Shown: positions 1 through 7,605, numbered from the stretch's first letter. The stretch is DNA of 24,121 bases from an uncultured Succinatimonas sp. (GCA_937880335.1 CALFLJ010000031.1:1-24121); one strand, 5' to 3'. The notes: generated by a model from the letters alone, not told the origin. Program-made: numbers and translations.

Positions 1-61
1 TATCTTCAATTGAAGAACAGATTTTTTAGTCTGCTTCTTGATTAAATCCCAGTTTCTTAAA
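1..61. other. Window edge: probable 3' end of an upstream gene
   Basis: This short stretch precedes a strong terminator whose T-run lies on the plus strand, so a plus-strand gene probably ends here. Two plus frames reach a stop before the hairpin: one closes with TAA at 43-45 and another with TAG at 25-27. Neither fragment (14 and 8 residues) is long enough to name a family. I see no RNA gene. Confidence 0.3.
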
Positions 62-90
62 ACCCGGCCTTAGGCCGGGATTTTTTTTTA
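62..90 (+). terminator. Rho-independent terminator, possibly bidirectional
   Basis: A 7-bp GC stem CCCGGCC / GGCCGGG with loop TTA is followed on the plus strand by a run of nine T (81-89). It ends a plus-strand transcript entering from the left. The tilS stop codon (88-90, read on the minus strand) lies inside the T-run. Read from tilS the same hairpin is followed by only four T, so it may also end the accA-tilS message, less strongly. Confidence 0.85.
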
Positions 91-1425
91 TCTTAGGGTA
101 ATTTTTAAACAATAACCTTCTGCAACTTTATCCCCTGTTGCAAACAGATCGCCCAAACCTAAAACCGTACCATCCTCTTTTTCAATCAAGCACATTCTAG
201 ATCTCTCCCAAGGAGGCACACCATACTCTCCCATAAGTTTTTTTATCTCGCGCGAGTGCGTTCTTTGCCTTGGCTTTAACTTCATCGAACCTTTATAACA
301 AAAATTTAAAACTATTTTCTCAAACGGTTTTATATCCATCGCTTTTAGAGGATCTGATGTCTTTTCGAAACTAAAGACAAAATCACCATTTACAATGCTA
401 CTGTTTATGTCTAATTCAAACTTTATATTCTGAATTTCTTTAAATTTTTGTACTACCAAAAGATAGTTTTGATAGCGACGCAATTGATAGTTTGAATTTA
501 ATTTTAGGCAAGCTTTAGTATCTAAACTTCCTCGAGCATATCTCACACTTTCATAAACCTGATTATATTCAGGTTTATTCCCAAGCGCTTGAGTTAAAAA
601 CTCACGAATTAGCATAGTCAATAATGACTCATCGTCTAAATCTAGAGCATTTAAATTTAGAGCCTTACAATTGCGATACTGACAAACCTGCTGTTTTAAA
701 AGTGGCTTTATATAACGAAGGGCCAAATCATGCTCTAAGGAGCACAATTTAGCACTACGCAAAATTGATTCATCAATACCTAAAAAACGAGTTCTTAATA
801 AAGGTAATACTTCAAGTCTAAAGAAATTTCTTTCAAACTTAAGATATGTATTTGAAATATCAAATACAAAATTAAAACCTAGTGCTTTTAAGATATCCTC
901 AATTTCTTTTTTATGTAAATGCAAAAGGGGCCTTACAATACGTCCACGCTTATCCTCGATAAGTTCTTTCATGCCAGATAATCCTTCAGGACCAGATCCT
1001 CTCTTTAAGGCTAAAAGAAAATTCTCAACCTCGTCATCTGCCTGATGACCTAGCATTAAAGTTCCACCTTTAAGGTTTGAGAGTAAAGCTTTGTATCGCT
1101 CGTCTCGAGAAGCCTCCTCAGGCGAGACCCCCTTGGCATATATAATATTAAGTTTTGGGCTTATAAACTCGTCAACTCCAACCTCTTTGCATAAATTTTG
1201 GCAATGCTTAAGCCAAATAGGATCATCAGCGTCTAAGCCATGAATACAATGCACGGCTATGACCTGATAATTTGGGTTTAGTTTACGTAAATGACAGGCT
1301 ATAAGTAAAACTAAAGTAGAATCACTTCCACCTGAGAGACCAACAACTAATCGTCCTTCTGGGATTTTTTTACCAAGAGAGGACGATATGTCATTTAGAA
1401 TTTTAAGGGCTTTTTCTTTTAACAA
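88..1425 (-). CDS. tilS: tRNA(Ile)-lysidine synthase TilS
   Basis: TilS is an ATP-dependent cytoplasmic enzyme that attaches lysine to C34 of the tRNA-Ile with anticodon CAU, so that it reads AUA rather than AUG. The N-terminal PP-loop motif SGGSDS is at residues 31-36, followed by the N-type ATPase fold with GHQADDEVENFLLAL near 126-140. The C-terminal part, with the short PPWERSR motif near residue 407, fits the substrate-binding domain. At 445 aa it has normal family length. The start is a TTG at 1423-1425, overlapping the end of accA by 7 bases; no ATG or GTG occurs before the PP-loop in this frame, and the frame is closed shortly upstream. The overlap suggests translational coupling to accA, a pairing also near each other in E. 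coli. tilS is essential in most bacteria. Confidence 0.95.
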   Translation of the reverse strand: MLKEKALKILNDISSSLGKKIPEGRLVVGLSGGSDSTLVLLIACHLRKLNPNYQVIAVHCIHGLDADDPIWLKHCQNLCKEVGVDEFISPKLNIIYAKGVSPEEASRDERYKALLSNLKGGTLMLGHQADDEVENFLLALKRGSGPEGLSGMKELIEDKRGRIVRPLLHLHKKEIEDILKALGFNFVFDISNTYLKFERNFFRLEVLPLLRTRFLGIDESILRSAKLCSLEHDLALRYIKPLLKQQVCQYRNCKALNLNALDLDDESLLTMLIREFLTQALGNKPEYNQVYESVRYARGSLDTKACLKLNSNYQLRRYQNYLLVVQKFKEIQNIKFELDINSSIVNGDFVFSFEKTSDPLKAMDIKPFEKIVLNFCYKGSMKLKPRQRTHSREIKKLMGEYGVPPWERSRMCLIEKEDGTVLGLGDLFATGDKVAEGYCLKITLR

Positions 1426-2375
1426 TATCCGTAATGCATCAGGCGGTCATAACGATTATCTAGGGTCTTGTCCATTCCCTGGTTTAATAACTCGTTAATA
1501 TCTGCACTAATGCGCTCCTTTAAAGCTTCTGCGGTTTCATCATAACCGCGATGAGCTCCGCCTAATGGCTCGCTCACAATGTTATCAATAAGTTTCAGTT
1601 CCTTAAGTCTTGGAGCTGTAATATTCATAGCCTCTGCAGCTAAGCTAGCCTTATCTGCACTCTTCCAAAGGATTGATGCACACCCCTCAGGAGATATGAC
1701 AGAATACGTAGAATACTGCAACATATTGACTCTGTCACCTACACCAATTGCCAAGGCTCCACCAGAACCACCTTCTCCAATTACAGTACATACAATAGGA
1801 ACTCTTAGATGAGACATAAGTTTTAAACTCTCAGCAATAGCTCCTGCCTGAGAGCGTTCCTCAGCACCAACACCAGGATAAGCGCCAGGGGTATCGATAA
1901 ATGTTACTATTGGCATGTGGAAACGCTCTGCCAGTTGCATAAGTCGCATAGCCTTACGATATCCCTCAGGACGAGGCATACCAAAGTTTCGCAAGGTACG
2001 CTCTTTAATATCACGCCCCTTTTGATGTCCTATAACCATAACAGGCTTACCATTAAGACGAGCCATACCGCCTACAATAGCTTTATCGTCTGCAAAGGCT
2101 CTATCACCTGATAACTCATGAAAATCAGTAAAAATACGGTTTATATAATCAAGAGTGTAAGGACGCATAGGATGGCGAGAGAGCTGAGAGATCTGCCATG
2201 CTGTTAAAGAACTAAAAATCTTACGTGTAAGCTCAAGATTTTTCTTCTCAAGCTGATGCAACTCACCTGTGAGGTCAAGATTAGAACTTACATCTTCACT
2301 TAAGCGCTTTAATTCCTCTATATGAGCAAGTAAATCGGCAATTGGCTGTTCAAAATCTAAATAATCTATATTCAT
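1419..2375 (-). CDS. accA: Acetyl-CoA carboxylase carboxyltransferase subunit alpha
   Basis: AccA pairs with AccD to move the carboxyl group from carboxybiotin-BCCP to acetyl-CoA, giving malonyl-CoA, the committed step of fatty acid synthesis. The 318 aa match the E. coli protein (319) almost end to end: the N-terminus with LDFEQPIA, the helix with LTRKIF near 49-54, HPMRPYTLDY near 68-77, DTPGAYPGVGAEER at 161-174, and the glycine-rich oxyanion region GEGGSGGALAIG at 200-211. The ATG at 2373-2375 aligns with the usual start, but it has no Shine-Dalgarno sequence of its own. A short frame with a perfect AGGAGGT ends in TGA overlapping this ATG, so accA may be translated by coupling. It is followed by the overlapping tilS. 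dnaE, its usual upstream neighbour in E. coli, is missing. Confidence 0.97.
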   Translation of the reverse strand: MNIDYLDFEQPIADLLAHIEELKRLSEDVSSNLDLTGELHQLEKKNLELTRKIFSSLTAWQISQLSRHPMRPYTLDYINRIFTDFHELSGDRAFADDKAIVGGMARLNGKPVMVIGHQKGRDIKERTLRNFGMPRPEGYRKAMRLMQLAERFHMPIVTFIDTPGAYPGVGAEERSQAGAIAESLKLMSHLRVPIVCTVIGEGGSGGALAIGVGDRVNMLQYSTYSVISPEGCASILWKSADKASLAAEAMNITAPRLKELKLIDNIVSEPLGGAHRGYDETAEALKERISADINELLNQGMDKTLDNRYDRLMHYGYC

Positions 2376-2419
2376 AGAAATTCGGCGCAGAACTCTGTAG
2401 CAAACAGAAAATTTAACAC
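2372..2419 (-). CDS. Possible 15-codon leader peptide upstream of accA
   Basis: On the minus strand the sequence AGGAGGT (2428-2422), a full complement to the 16S rRNA 3' end, is followed three bases after its AGGAGG core by GTG. That frame would encode MLNFLFATEFCAEFL and stops at TGA, which overlaps the accA ATG as ATGA. The spacing is shorter than ideal, so initiation might instead be inefficient or use another codon. The layout suits translational coupling of accA. There is no homology evidence for so short a peptide; the call rests on the ribosome binding site and on the overlap only. Confidence 0.35.
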   Translation of the reverse strand: MLNFLFATEFCAEFL

Positions 2420-2442
2420 CGACCTCCTGTCTAAGTTCGGTT

Positions 2443-2468
2443 AAAAAAAATCTTCTCTTTTAAGAAGA
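2443..2468 (-). terminator. Rho-independent terminator or attenuator before accA
   Basis: On the minus strand a perfect 6-bp stem TCTTCT / AGAAGA with a 6-base loop is followed by eight T (2450-2443). It could end read-through from the rnhB operon. Because a promoter-like TATAAT lies about 70 bases upstream of it, it could also be a leader attenuator for accA. Confidence 0.65.
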
Positions 2469-2511
2469 GTAAGTTTTAAAGCATCAAGGCGCTTTTGCGC
2501 AAAAATTATTT

Positions 2512-2527
2512 TAAAGTTTAAACTTTA
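2512..2527. promoter_or_regulatory. 16-bp perfect palindrome, candidate operator
   Basis: TAAAGTTTAAACTTTA is a perfect palindrome lying 8-24 bases downstream of the minus-strand TATAAT at 2536-2541, that is, over the expected start of an accA transcript. This is a typical place for a dimeric repressor to bind. AT-rich DNA yields palindromes by chance, so the role is inference. Confidence 0.35.
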
Positions 2528-2535
2528 TTTTGCTT

Positions 2536-2541
2536 ATTATA
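2536..2541 (-). promoter_or_regulatory. Candidate -10 box for accA
   Basis: A perfect TATAAT reads on the minus strand, pointing to accA. No convincing -35 hexamer lies 16-18 bases upstream, where the sequence is plain AT-rich DNA, so the assignment is tentative. Confidence 0.35.
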
Positions 2542-2678
2542 TATGGCATATAAAATTAAAATGGAAAATTTAATTTTATACTGACCAAATAACCATTTAA
2601 CACAAAGGAACAAATTTGTCACAAGACCTAAAAGCTCTATAGGCAGGCTTTTTATGACAAACCATCTTTAGTATATAC

Positions 2679-2705
2679 TGCCTTAACTTAAGGTAGTTTT
2701 TATTT
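2679..2705 (+). terminator. Terminator-like hairpin on the plus strand
   Basis: CTGCCTT and AAGGTAG pair with one G-U, around a short AT loop, and are followed by TTTTTATTTT on the plus strand. There is no plus-strand gene to end here, so it either closes an unseen small RNA in the gap or serves as a barrier to antisense transcription into rnhB. On the minus strand the same arms pair less well and have no T-run. Confidence 0.4.
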
Positions 2706-2743
2706 TGTAAATTATAGCGTGAAATAAAAAACCTTACAGATAT

Positions 2744-3382
2744 TTAAAGCTCTTCATTGTTATTATCTAAAGCTAAGCGTTTTTTTACGGGACCGTAACT
2801 TTTACGATAACAATCAAGAACTGGAAGCTTTGATAAAATTTCTAAATGCAAAGCTGTAGGATAACCTTTATGCTTTGCAAACATATACTCAGGATAATTT
2901 GCATCAAGCTCCATCATTTGCCTATCACGTTCCACTTTAGCCAAAATTGAAGCTGCGGAAATCTCCTGTACTAAAGCATCGCCCTTTACTACAGCAACGC
3001 CTGCTAGAGGAAGATTTTCAGGTACGCGATTACCATCAACAAGTAAAAGCTCACACTGTTTTTGCATTGCAAAGTAAGCTCTTCGCATAGCCTCCATTGA
3101 AGCTTGCAAAATATTAATCCGGTCTATTTCCTCAGGAGTACACTGGCCTATTCCCCAGGCTAGTGCATTCTCTTTGATAATAGGCTCCAGAGCCTGACGT
3201 TTTTTTTCAGAAAGTTTTTTTGAATCGTTAAGTCCTAAAATTGGTTTATTTGGATCTAAAACAACGCAAGCTGCTACGACATTTCCCATTAAAGGCCCTC
3301 GTCCGGCCTCATCTACTCCGGCTACAAGATGAACCTTCGGATCAATTGGGTAAATAAATGGAGGAAAATCATGTTTTAACAT
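2744..3382 (-). CDS. rnhB: Ribonuclease HII
   Basis: RNase HII cuts the RNA strand of RNA-DNA hybrids and starts removal of single ribonucleotides misincorporated in DNA. The signature GVDEAGRGP is at residues 22-30, with D24 and E25 as metal ligands; the later conserved aspartate lies in LLVDGNRVP, and DALVQEISAASILAKVERDR is the family's central block. At 212 aa it is close to the E. coli length (198). The ATG at 3380-3382 overlaps the lpxB stop by one base (TAATG), so it is probably coupled to lpxB, as in E. coli. It is the last gene of the long minus-strand train. Confidence 0.96.
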   Translation of the reverse strand: MLKHDFPPFIYPIDPKVHLVAGVDEAGRGPLMGNVVAACVVLDPNKPILGLNDSKKLSEKKRQALEPIIKENALAWGIGQCTPEEIDRINILQASMEAMRRAYFAMQKQCELLLVDGNRVPENLPLAGVAVVKGDALVQEISAASILAKVERDRQMMELDANYPEYMFAKHKGYPTALHLEILSKLPVLDCYRKSYGPVKKRLALDNNNEEL

Positions 3383-4704
3383 TAGCTGTTTTTATCCTCG
3401 CCAAACTTAGGTTCTGTTTTCTCGCTTTCACCTTTTAGCTCAGCATTTTGCGGAAGAGTAACCTCAGGCTCGATATTGTCGTGAACTGAAGAATTGTTAT
3501 CAGGCAATTCATCATCATTTTGTACAATATTATTTTTACAAGAATTTATAACCTCATTGACAGCACAAGCTGCTAACTCATCACTATCACAGCGCATTCG
3601 TTGATGAATTTCATAAAATTCTTTTTTCATACGCAAATTATCTGAGGTTAAAAGCTTTAACATTTCTGTGGTTAAAGCCTCAGGAGTACATTTTTCCTGA
3701 ATAAACTCAGAAACAACATTATGTCCGGCTATAAGATTTGTAAGACTAAATGTATCAACCTTAAGCAAACGACGAGCTAAGGCGGCAGTTAAAGGATTAA
3801 CTTTATAAGCGACGCAAAAAGGAACTTTAGCTAAAGTAACCTCAAGTGCAACCGTTCCTGATGTCAGTAATATAGCATCACAAGATGCCATCATATCTAA
3901 GGTATTACCCACATAGATAGTCAAAGATAAATCAGGAGCGTGCTCAAGCCAGGTATCTTTCAACAGCACCGCATGCTCATAACTTGGGACAGATGAAATA
4001 AATACCGTATCTGGCATCTCTTTCTTAATCTGACGAGCCGTTTGGGCATAGATTGGCAGCATATGTGAAATCACACCGTAGCGTGATCCTGGAAGAATTC
4101 CTAATACTTTGCCATGAACTGGCTCAACACTTGTTCTAAATAAATCAAGTCTTTCTCGAGCTTTTTCCTGATCATTTTCTAAAGGAATGCTATTTGCCAA
4201 AGTATGTCCCACATATATGGCCTTCATGTCCTTTTTGTCATAAAAATCTTTTTCAAAAGGGAGAAGGCACAATACAGCATCGCAGGCTTTTTTTATCTTA
4301 GCCATACGACCTTCACGCCAGGCCCAAACGGATGGACTTACATAATGAACTGTAGGTATTCCTGATGCTTTAGCACGCATTTCAACACTTAAGTTGAAAT
4401 CCGGAGCATCAATACCAATCATTACACAGGGACGAGACTGTATAATCTTACGTGTAACCTTAGTACGAATACGTAAAATCTTAGGTAAACGTGCCGCAAC
4501 TTCCACAATTCCCATAACAGCAATATCTTGAATATTAGCCTCAGATTTCATGCCCAAAGCAATCATCTTAGGTCCGCCAATCCCAATAAACTGAGCCTTA
4601 GGATCATGGCGAAGCAGGGCTTTCATAAGTCCTGCTCCTAAAGTATCACCGGAATTTTCACCTGCGACAATAGCATAAAGATGTGGAGTATTTTTTTGAC
4701 TCAT
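3382..4704 (-). CDS. lpxB: Lipid-A-disaccharide synthase LpxB
   Basis: LpxB is a peripheral inner-membrane glycosyltransferase that joins UDP-diacylglucosamine to lipid X to form the tetra-acyl disaccharide of lipid A. Visible family blocks are VAGENSGDTLGAGLM near residues 13-27, IGIDAPDFN near 96, YVSPSVWAWREGRMAKI near 121-137, and LPGSRYGVI near 204. The protein has 440 aa against 382 in E. coli. The excess is a C-terminal tail of about 50 residues rich in D, E, N and Q, beyond the normal enzyme end near residue 386. Its ATG overlaps the lpxA stop by four bases (ATGA), and its stop overlaps the rnhB start, so all three genes are tightly coupled. Confidence 0.96.
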   Translation of the reverse strand: MSQKNTPHLYAIVAGENSGDTLGAGLMKALLRHDPKAQFIGIGGPKMIALGMKSEANIQDIAVMGIVEVAARLPKILRIRTKVTRKIIQSRPCVMIGIDAPDFNLSVEMRAKASGIPTVHYVSPSVWAWREGRMAKIKKACDAVLCLLPFEKDFYDKKDMKAIYVGHTLANSIPLENDQEKARERLDLFRTSVEPVHGKVLGILPGSRYGVISHMLPIYAQTARQIKKEMPDTVFISSVPSYEHAVLLKDTWLEHAPDLSLTIYVGNTLDMMASCDAILLTSGTVALEVTLAKVPFCVAYKVNPLTAALARRLLKVDTFSLTNLIAGHNVVSEFIQEKCTPEALTTEMLKLLTSDNLRMKKEFYEIHQRMRCDSDELAACAVNEVINSCKNNIVQNDDELPDNNSSVHDNIEPEVTLPQNAELKGESEKTEPKFGEDKNS

Positions 4705-5483
4705 CTAATGATTCCGCGTCCGGAGTCCTTGAGAAAATCAACCATAGGCTGCACCTCTGCGTACTTGGAGGCTAATTCTTCAATTTGAGGTAGAGCCTCT
4801 TCAATAGTCAAATGATGTTTATATAAAATCACATAAGCTTTGAAAATTGCACTAATAGCCTCTTTTGAGAATCCTCGACGAGAAAGCCCAACCTTATTGA
4901 TTCCAAATGGTTTAGCATAATGCCCTGCAGCCATTACGTATGGAGGAACATCCATATTTAAAGCGGCCATACCACCTATCATTGCATGACAGCCTACACG
5001 ACCGAACTGATGAATAGCTGCTAGTCCTCCAAAAATCACGTAATCACCTATGGTTACATGACCTGCCAAAGTAGCATTATTAGAGAAAATACAATGATCT
5101 CCGATAAGACAGTCGTGAGCCACGTGTGTATTTATCATAAATAAATTATGACTTCCAACCGTGGTTGTGCCACGACCTTGAACTGTACCTCTATGCATTG
5201 AGCAATGTTCGCGTATGACGTTGTCATCACCTATGGTAAGAGTGGTAGGTTCGCCTGCATATTTTAAATCCTGACACCCCTCACCAATTGATGCGAACTG
5301 ATAAATATGATTTCTTGCACCTATGCAAGTTGGGCCACGAATCACTACAAAAGGCTCGATTACGCAATCATCACCAATAGTGACATCTCCCTCAATGATC
5401 ACATTCTGACGAATTGTTACACGCTCTCCAAGCTTTACTGAAGGCGAAATATATGCAGAAGGATCAATACCAGTTTGACTCAC
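4701..5483 (-). CDS. lpxA: UDP-N-acetylglucosamine O-acyltransferase LpxA
   Basis: LpxA carries out the first step of lipid A synthesis, moving a 3-hydroxyacyl chain from ACP to the 3-OH of UDP-GlcNAc in the cytoplasm. The protein (260 aa, E. coli 262) is a left-handed beta-helix of hexapeptide repeats from about residue 8 to 185, with a helical C-terminal domain. The catalytic histidine motif NTHVAHDC puts the active His at 123. PPYVMAAGHYAKPFGIN near 195-211 is the conserved turn into the helical part. The start is GTG (5481-5483), chosen because AAGGAG lies six bases upstream. It lies 39 bases after fabZ and overlaps lpxB. Confidence 0.97.
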   Translation of the reverse strand: MSQTGIDPSAYISPSVKLGERVTIRQNVIIEGDVTIGDDCVIEPFVVIRGPTCIGARNHIYQFASIGEGCQDLKYAGEPTTLTIGDDNVIREHCSMHRGTVQGRGTTTVGSHNLFMINTHVAHDCLIGDHCIFSNNATLAGHVTIGDYVIFGGLAAIHQFGRVGCHAMIGGMAALNMDVPPYVMAAGHYAKPFGINKVGLSRRGFSKEAISAIFKAYVILYKHHLTIEEALPQIEELASKYAEVQPMVDFLKDSGRGIIR

Positions 5484-5522
5484 ACAATGCTCCTTAAATA
5501 AAGATGTTAAAAAAACACAATC

Positions 5523-5987
5523 TTAATGTTTAGCGCACATAAGATCCGCGTGACAAACAACCTTTCCGTCAACGGAAGCTACCCCCTTAAACGAGGCAAT
5601 ACCGCGTCTTTCCTTTAAATATTCAACATCAATAACTAACTGATCTCCAGGAACAACAGGACGCTTAAAACGAGCATTATCAATTGCGGCAAAGTAATAA
5701 AGCTCACCTTGATTAGGCTTTCCTACCATGGTAAAAGCTAATACGCCAGTAGCCTGAGCCATAGCCTCTAAAATGAGAACTCCTGGTAAAATTGGCTTAC
5801 CTGGGAAATGACCTTGAAAGAAAGGTTCGTTAAAAGTAACATTCTTAATAGCTTTTAAGGTCTTATGCTCCTCGGTAATGCTATATTCAAGCACGCGATC
5901 TATCATTAAAAATGGATAACGATGCGGAAGCAAATTCATGATTCCTTCAATATCAATGGTATTTTGTGCATTTACGTTGTCAGTCAC
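5523..5987 (-). CDS. fabZ: 3-hydroxyacyl-ACP dehydratase FabZ
   Basis: FabZ dehydrates 3-hydroxyacyl-ACP to trans-2-enoyl-ACP in fatty acid elongation, and so competes with LpxA and LpxD for the same hydroxyacyl-ACP pool. The hot-dog fold is recognised from LLPHRYPFLMIDRV (19-32) and the active-site helix FQGHFPGKPILPGVLILEAMAQ, with catalytic H60 and E74. At 154 aa it has family length (E. coli 151). The start codon is GTG at 5985-5987, preceded by GGGGG with good spacing. It sits 11 bases after lpxD, in the same lpxD-fabZ-lpxA order as in E. coli. Confidence 0.97.
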   Translation of the reverse strand: MTDNVNAQNTIDIEGIMNLLPHRYPFLMIDRVLEYSITEEHKTLKAIKNVTFNEPFFQGHFPGKPILPGVLILEAMAQATGVLAFTMVGKPNQGELYYFAAIDNARFKRPVVPGDQLVIDVEYLKERRGIASFKGVASVDGKVVCHADLMCAKH

Positions 5988-5998
5988 AATAGCCCCCT

Positions 5999-7039
5999 TT
6001 ATTTATTATTCTGTTTTAATTGCTCTGTAAGAGCTGAAACCTTATCTTCAAGCTCACCTAGTTTGTGATACATATCATTGATGTGCAAAGTACGTGCTGC
6101 AGTTTTTCTCCATTCTTTATTGGTTTGAGCAGGAATACCGGAAGAATAAACACCTGGTTTATCAATAGATCGCATTACCATACACATGCCACTCACAGTA
6201 ACACCGTCACAAATAGTAATATGGCCGTTAAAAACCGAAGTACCACCAATAATACAATATTTACCAATTGTAACTGAACCTGCGAATGTGGTTCCGCCTG
6301 CAACTGCTGTACCATTGCCTATATGTACATTATGGGCAATCTGACATAAATTGTCGATAATTACGTTATCCTCGATAACAGTATCATCAATTGCACCGCG
6401 ATCAATACAAGTACAGGCTCCGATTTCAACACGATTACCTATAATTACACGACCTTGCTGAGGAATTTTAATCCACTCGCCACGTTCATTAGCATAACCA
6501 AAACCGTCGGATCCTATGACAGTATTAGCCTGAATTAAACACTTCTCACCTATTATACAATCATGATATACCGTAACCTTAGGGTAAAGCTTAGAATCAC
6601 TACCTATTTTGGCGTTATATCCTACCGTAACACCTGCCCCTAACTGTACATTATCACCAATGATCGCGCCTTTTTGAACAACAACATTCTCAGCTAAAGA
6701 TACATTTTTTCCTAATACAGCCCCCTCCTCGACAATAGCTGAAGGGTGAATACCGCAAGCAATTTCCGGTGTGGTATCTAAGAGTTTTGATGCCTTAGCA
6801 AAACCTACATAAGGATCATCCATAACTAAAACATTACCATGAGCATGCTCTGCATCGTCCGGTCTTACAATGACGCAACCTGCTTTTGTTGTAGCTAATA
6901 CCTTACGATACTTAGGATCATTTAAAAAACTTAGCTCATCTTCTAAGGCTGTTTTAAGATTGGCTACACGTTTGATATTGCAAGAGCCATCGCCTATAAG
7001 TTTGGCATTTAGTTTTTCTGCAATCAAAGATAAAAGCAT
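5999..7039 (-). CDS. lpxD: UDP-3-O-(3-hydroxyacyl)glucosamine N-acyltransferase LpxD
   Basis: LpxD adds the second, N-linked hydroxyacyl chain in lipid A synthesis, using acyl-ACP. Residues 1-95 form the uridine-binding N-terminal domain. From about 100 to 290 there are hexapeptide repeats of a left-handed beta-helix, and the last 35 residues are helical (TLHINDMYHKLGELEDKV). The catalytic histidine motif CQIAHNVHIG gives H236 (H239 in E. coli). Its length is 346 aa against 341. The ATG overlaps the stop of skp by one base. It belongs to the skp-lpxD-fabZ-lpxA-lpxB run. Confidence 0.97.
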   Translation of the reverse strand: MLLSLIAEKLNAKLIGDGSCNIKRVANLKTALEDELSFLNDPKYRKVLATTKAGCVIVRPDDAEHAHGNVLVMDDPYVGFAKASKLLDTTPEIACGIHPSAIVEEGAVLGKNVSLAENVVVQKGAIIGDNVQLGAGVTVGYNAKIGSDSKLYPKVTVYHDCIIGEKCLIQANTVIGSDGFGYANERGEWIKIPQQGRVIIGNRVEIGACTCIDRGAIDDTVIEDNVIIDNLCQIAHNVHIGNGTAVAGGTTFAGSVTIGKYCIIGGTSVFNGHITICDGVTVSGMCMVMRSIDKPGVYSSGIPAQTNKEWRKTAARTLHINDMYHKLGELEDKVSALTEQLKQNNK

Positions 7040-7605
7040 TATTTCTTACCGCCATTGTTTACTTTCTTAGTATTCATGGAGACAACTCGATTGATAACCT
7101 CATCTGATATATCAACCGCTTTAGTTGCGTAAACAACTGCATCTCCACGTAATACCATTGTTAAACCGCGTTCTTTTGCAACAGCATCAATAGCAGTCTG
7201 AACTAAACGAACTAATTTTACATTTTCATCCTGAATACTCTTTCTCTGATCTTCCTGTAAGGCCTGAGCTTTTAACTGATAATCAGAACGCAACTGAGCT
7301 AATTTTCTTTGAGCATCAACTGCTTTTTGACCTTCTAGAGTAGGTAAAGAAGCCTCAAGAGCTCTCCCCTCCTCCTCTATTTTCATGACCTCTTGCTGGC
7401 GAGGTCCAAATTCTTTTTGTATTTTTAAACTAACCTCTTTTGCCTGAGGAATTTCATTCATAATGTAATTTATATTAACAGCTGCAATCTGTAATGGCTC
7501 AACAGCACCAGCCTTAGGTACATTAGTTTTGTCCTGAGCTAAACTTACAAAACTTGTACTCATTAAAGTTGCAATTACTGAGGCCATAACCAATTTCTTA
7601 AACAT
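7039..7605 (-). CDS. skp: Periplasmic OMP chaperone Skp (OmpH family)
   Basis: Skp is a trimeric periplasmic holdase that carries unfolded outer-membrane proteins to the BAM complex. I start it at the ATG at 7603-7605, because GGAG lies seven bases upstream and the product then opens with a normal signal peptide, MFKKLVMASVIATLMST, with likely cleavage after SLA or SLAQ. The frame is open for 24 more codons upstream, but those overlap bamA and lack a leader. The mature part begins a beta strand with IAAVNINYIMNEIPQ, followed by a long charged coiled coil (KIQKEFGPRQQEVMKIEEEG onward) and closes with LTMVLRGDAVVYATKAVDISDEVI, as in the family. The product has 188 aa. bamA lies 19 bases upstream. 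Confidence 0.93.
   Translation of the reverse strand: MFKKLVMASVIATLMSTSFVSLAQDKTNVPKAGAVEPLQIAAVNINYIMNEIPQAKEVSLKIQKEFGPRQQEVMKIEEEGRALEASLPTLEGQKAVDAQRKLAQLRSDYQLKAQALQEDQRKSIQDENVKLVRLVQTAIDAVAKERGLTMVLRGDAVVYATKAVDISDEVINRVVSMNTKKVNNGGKK

Larger units (their letters stand above)
2376..2743. other. Intergenic control region between rnhB and accA
   Basis: This is 368 bases with no substantial gene, at the place where E. coli carries dnaE. From right to left on the minus strand it holds a TATAAT at 2707-2712 just after rnhB, a hairpin at 2679-2697, an 11-bp inverted repeat (ATAAAATTAAA at 2550-2560 with its complement at 2569-2579), a second TATAAT (2536-2541), a 16-bp palindrome (2512-2527), a GCGC-TTTT-GCGC hairpin (2489-2500), a terminator (2443-2468), and a perfect Shine-Dalgarno sequence (2422-2428). 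It is probably the accA-tilS promoter and leader, with termination of the upstream operon nearby. Confidence 0.6.

Noticed and set aside
62..90. Similarity of the terminators at 62-90 and 23972-24001 as a mobile repeat
   Set aside because: Only the CCCGGC core is shared, as in many GC-stem terminators; flanks and loops differ.
2606..2642. Plus-strand eight-codon frame (TTG start, AAGGA upstream) in the rnhB-accA gap
   Set aside because: Too short, ends at once, and no plus-strand gene follows for it to control.
2676..2686. TACTGCCTTAA shared with 21235-21245, next to AGGCAGG in both gaps
   Set aside because: An 11-base match is expected many times by chance within 24 kb, and both copies sit in simple hairpins. 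Not enough to call a repeat family.
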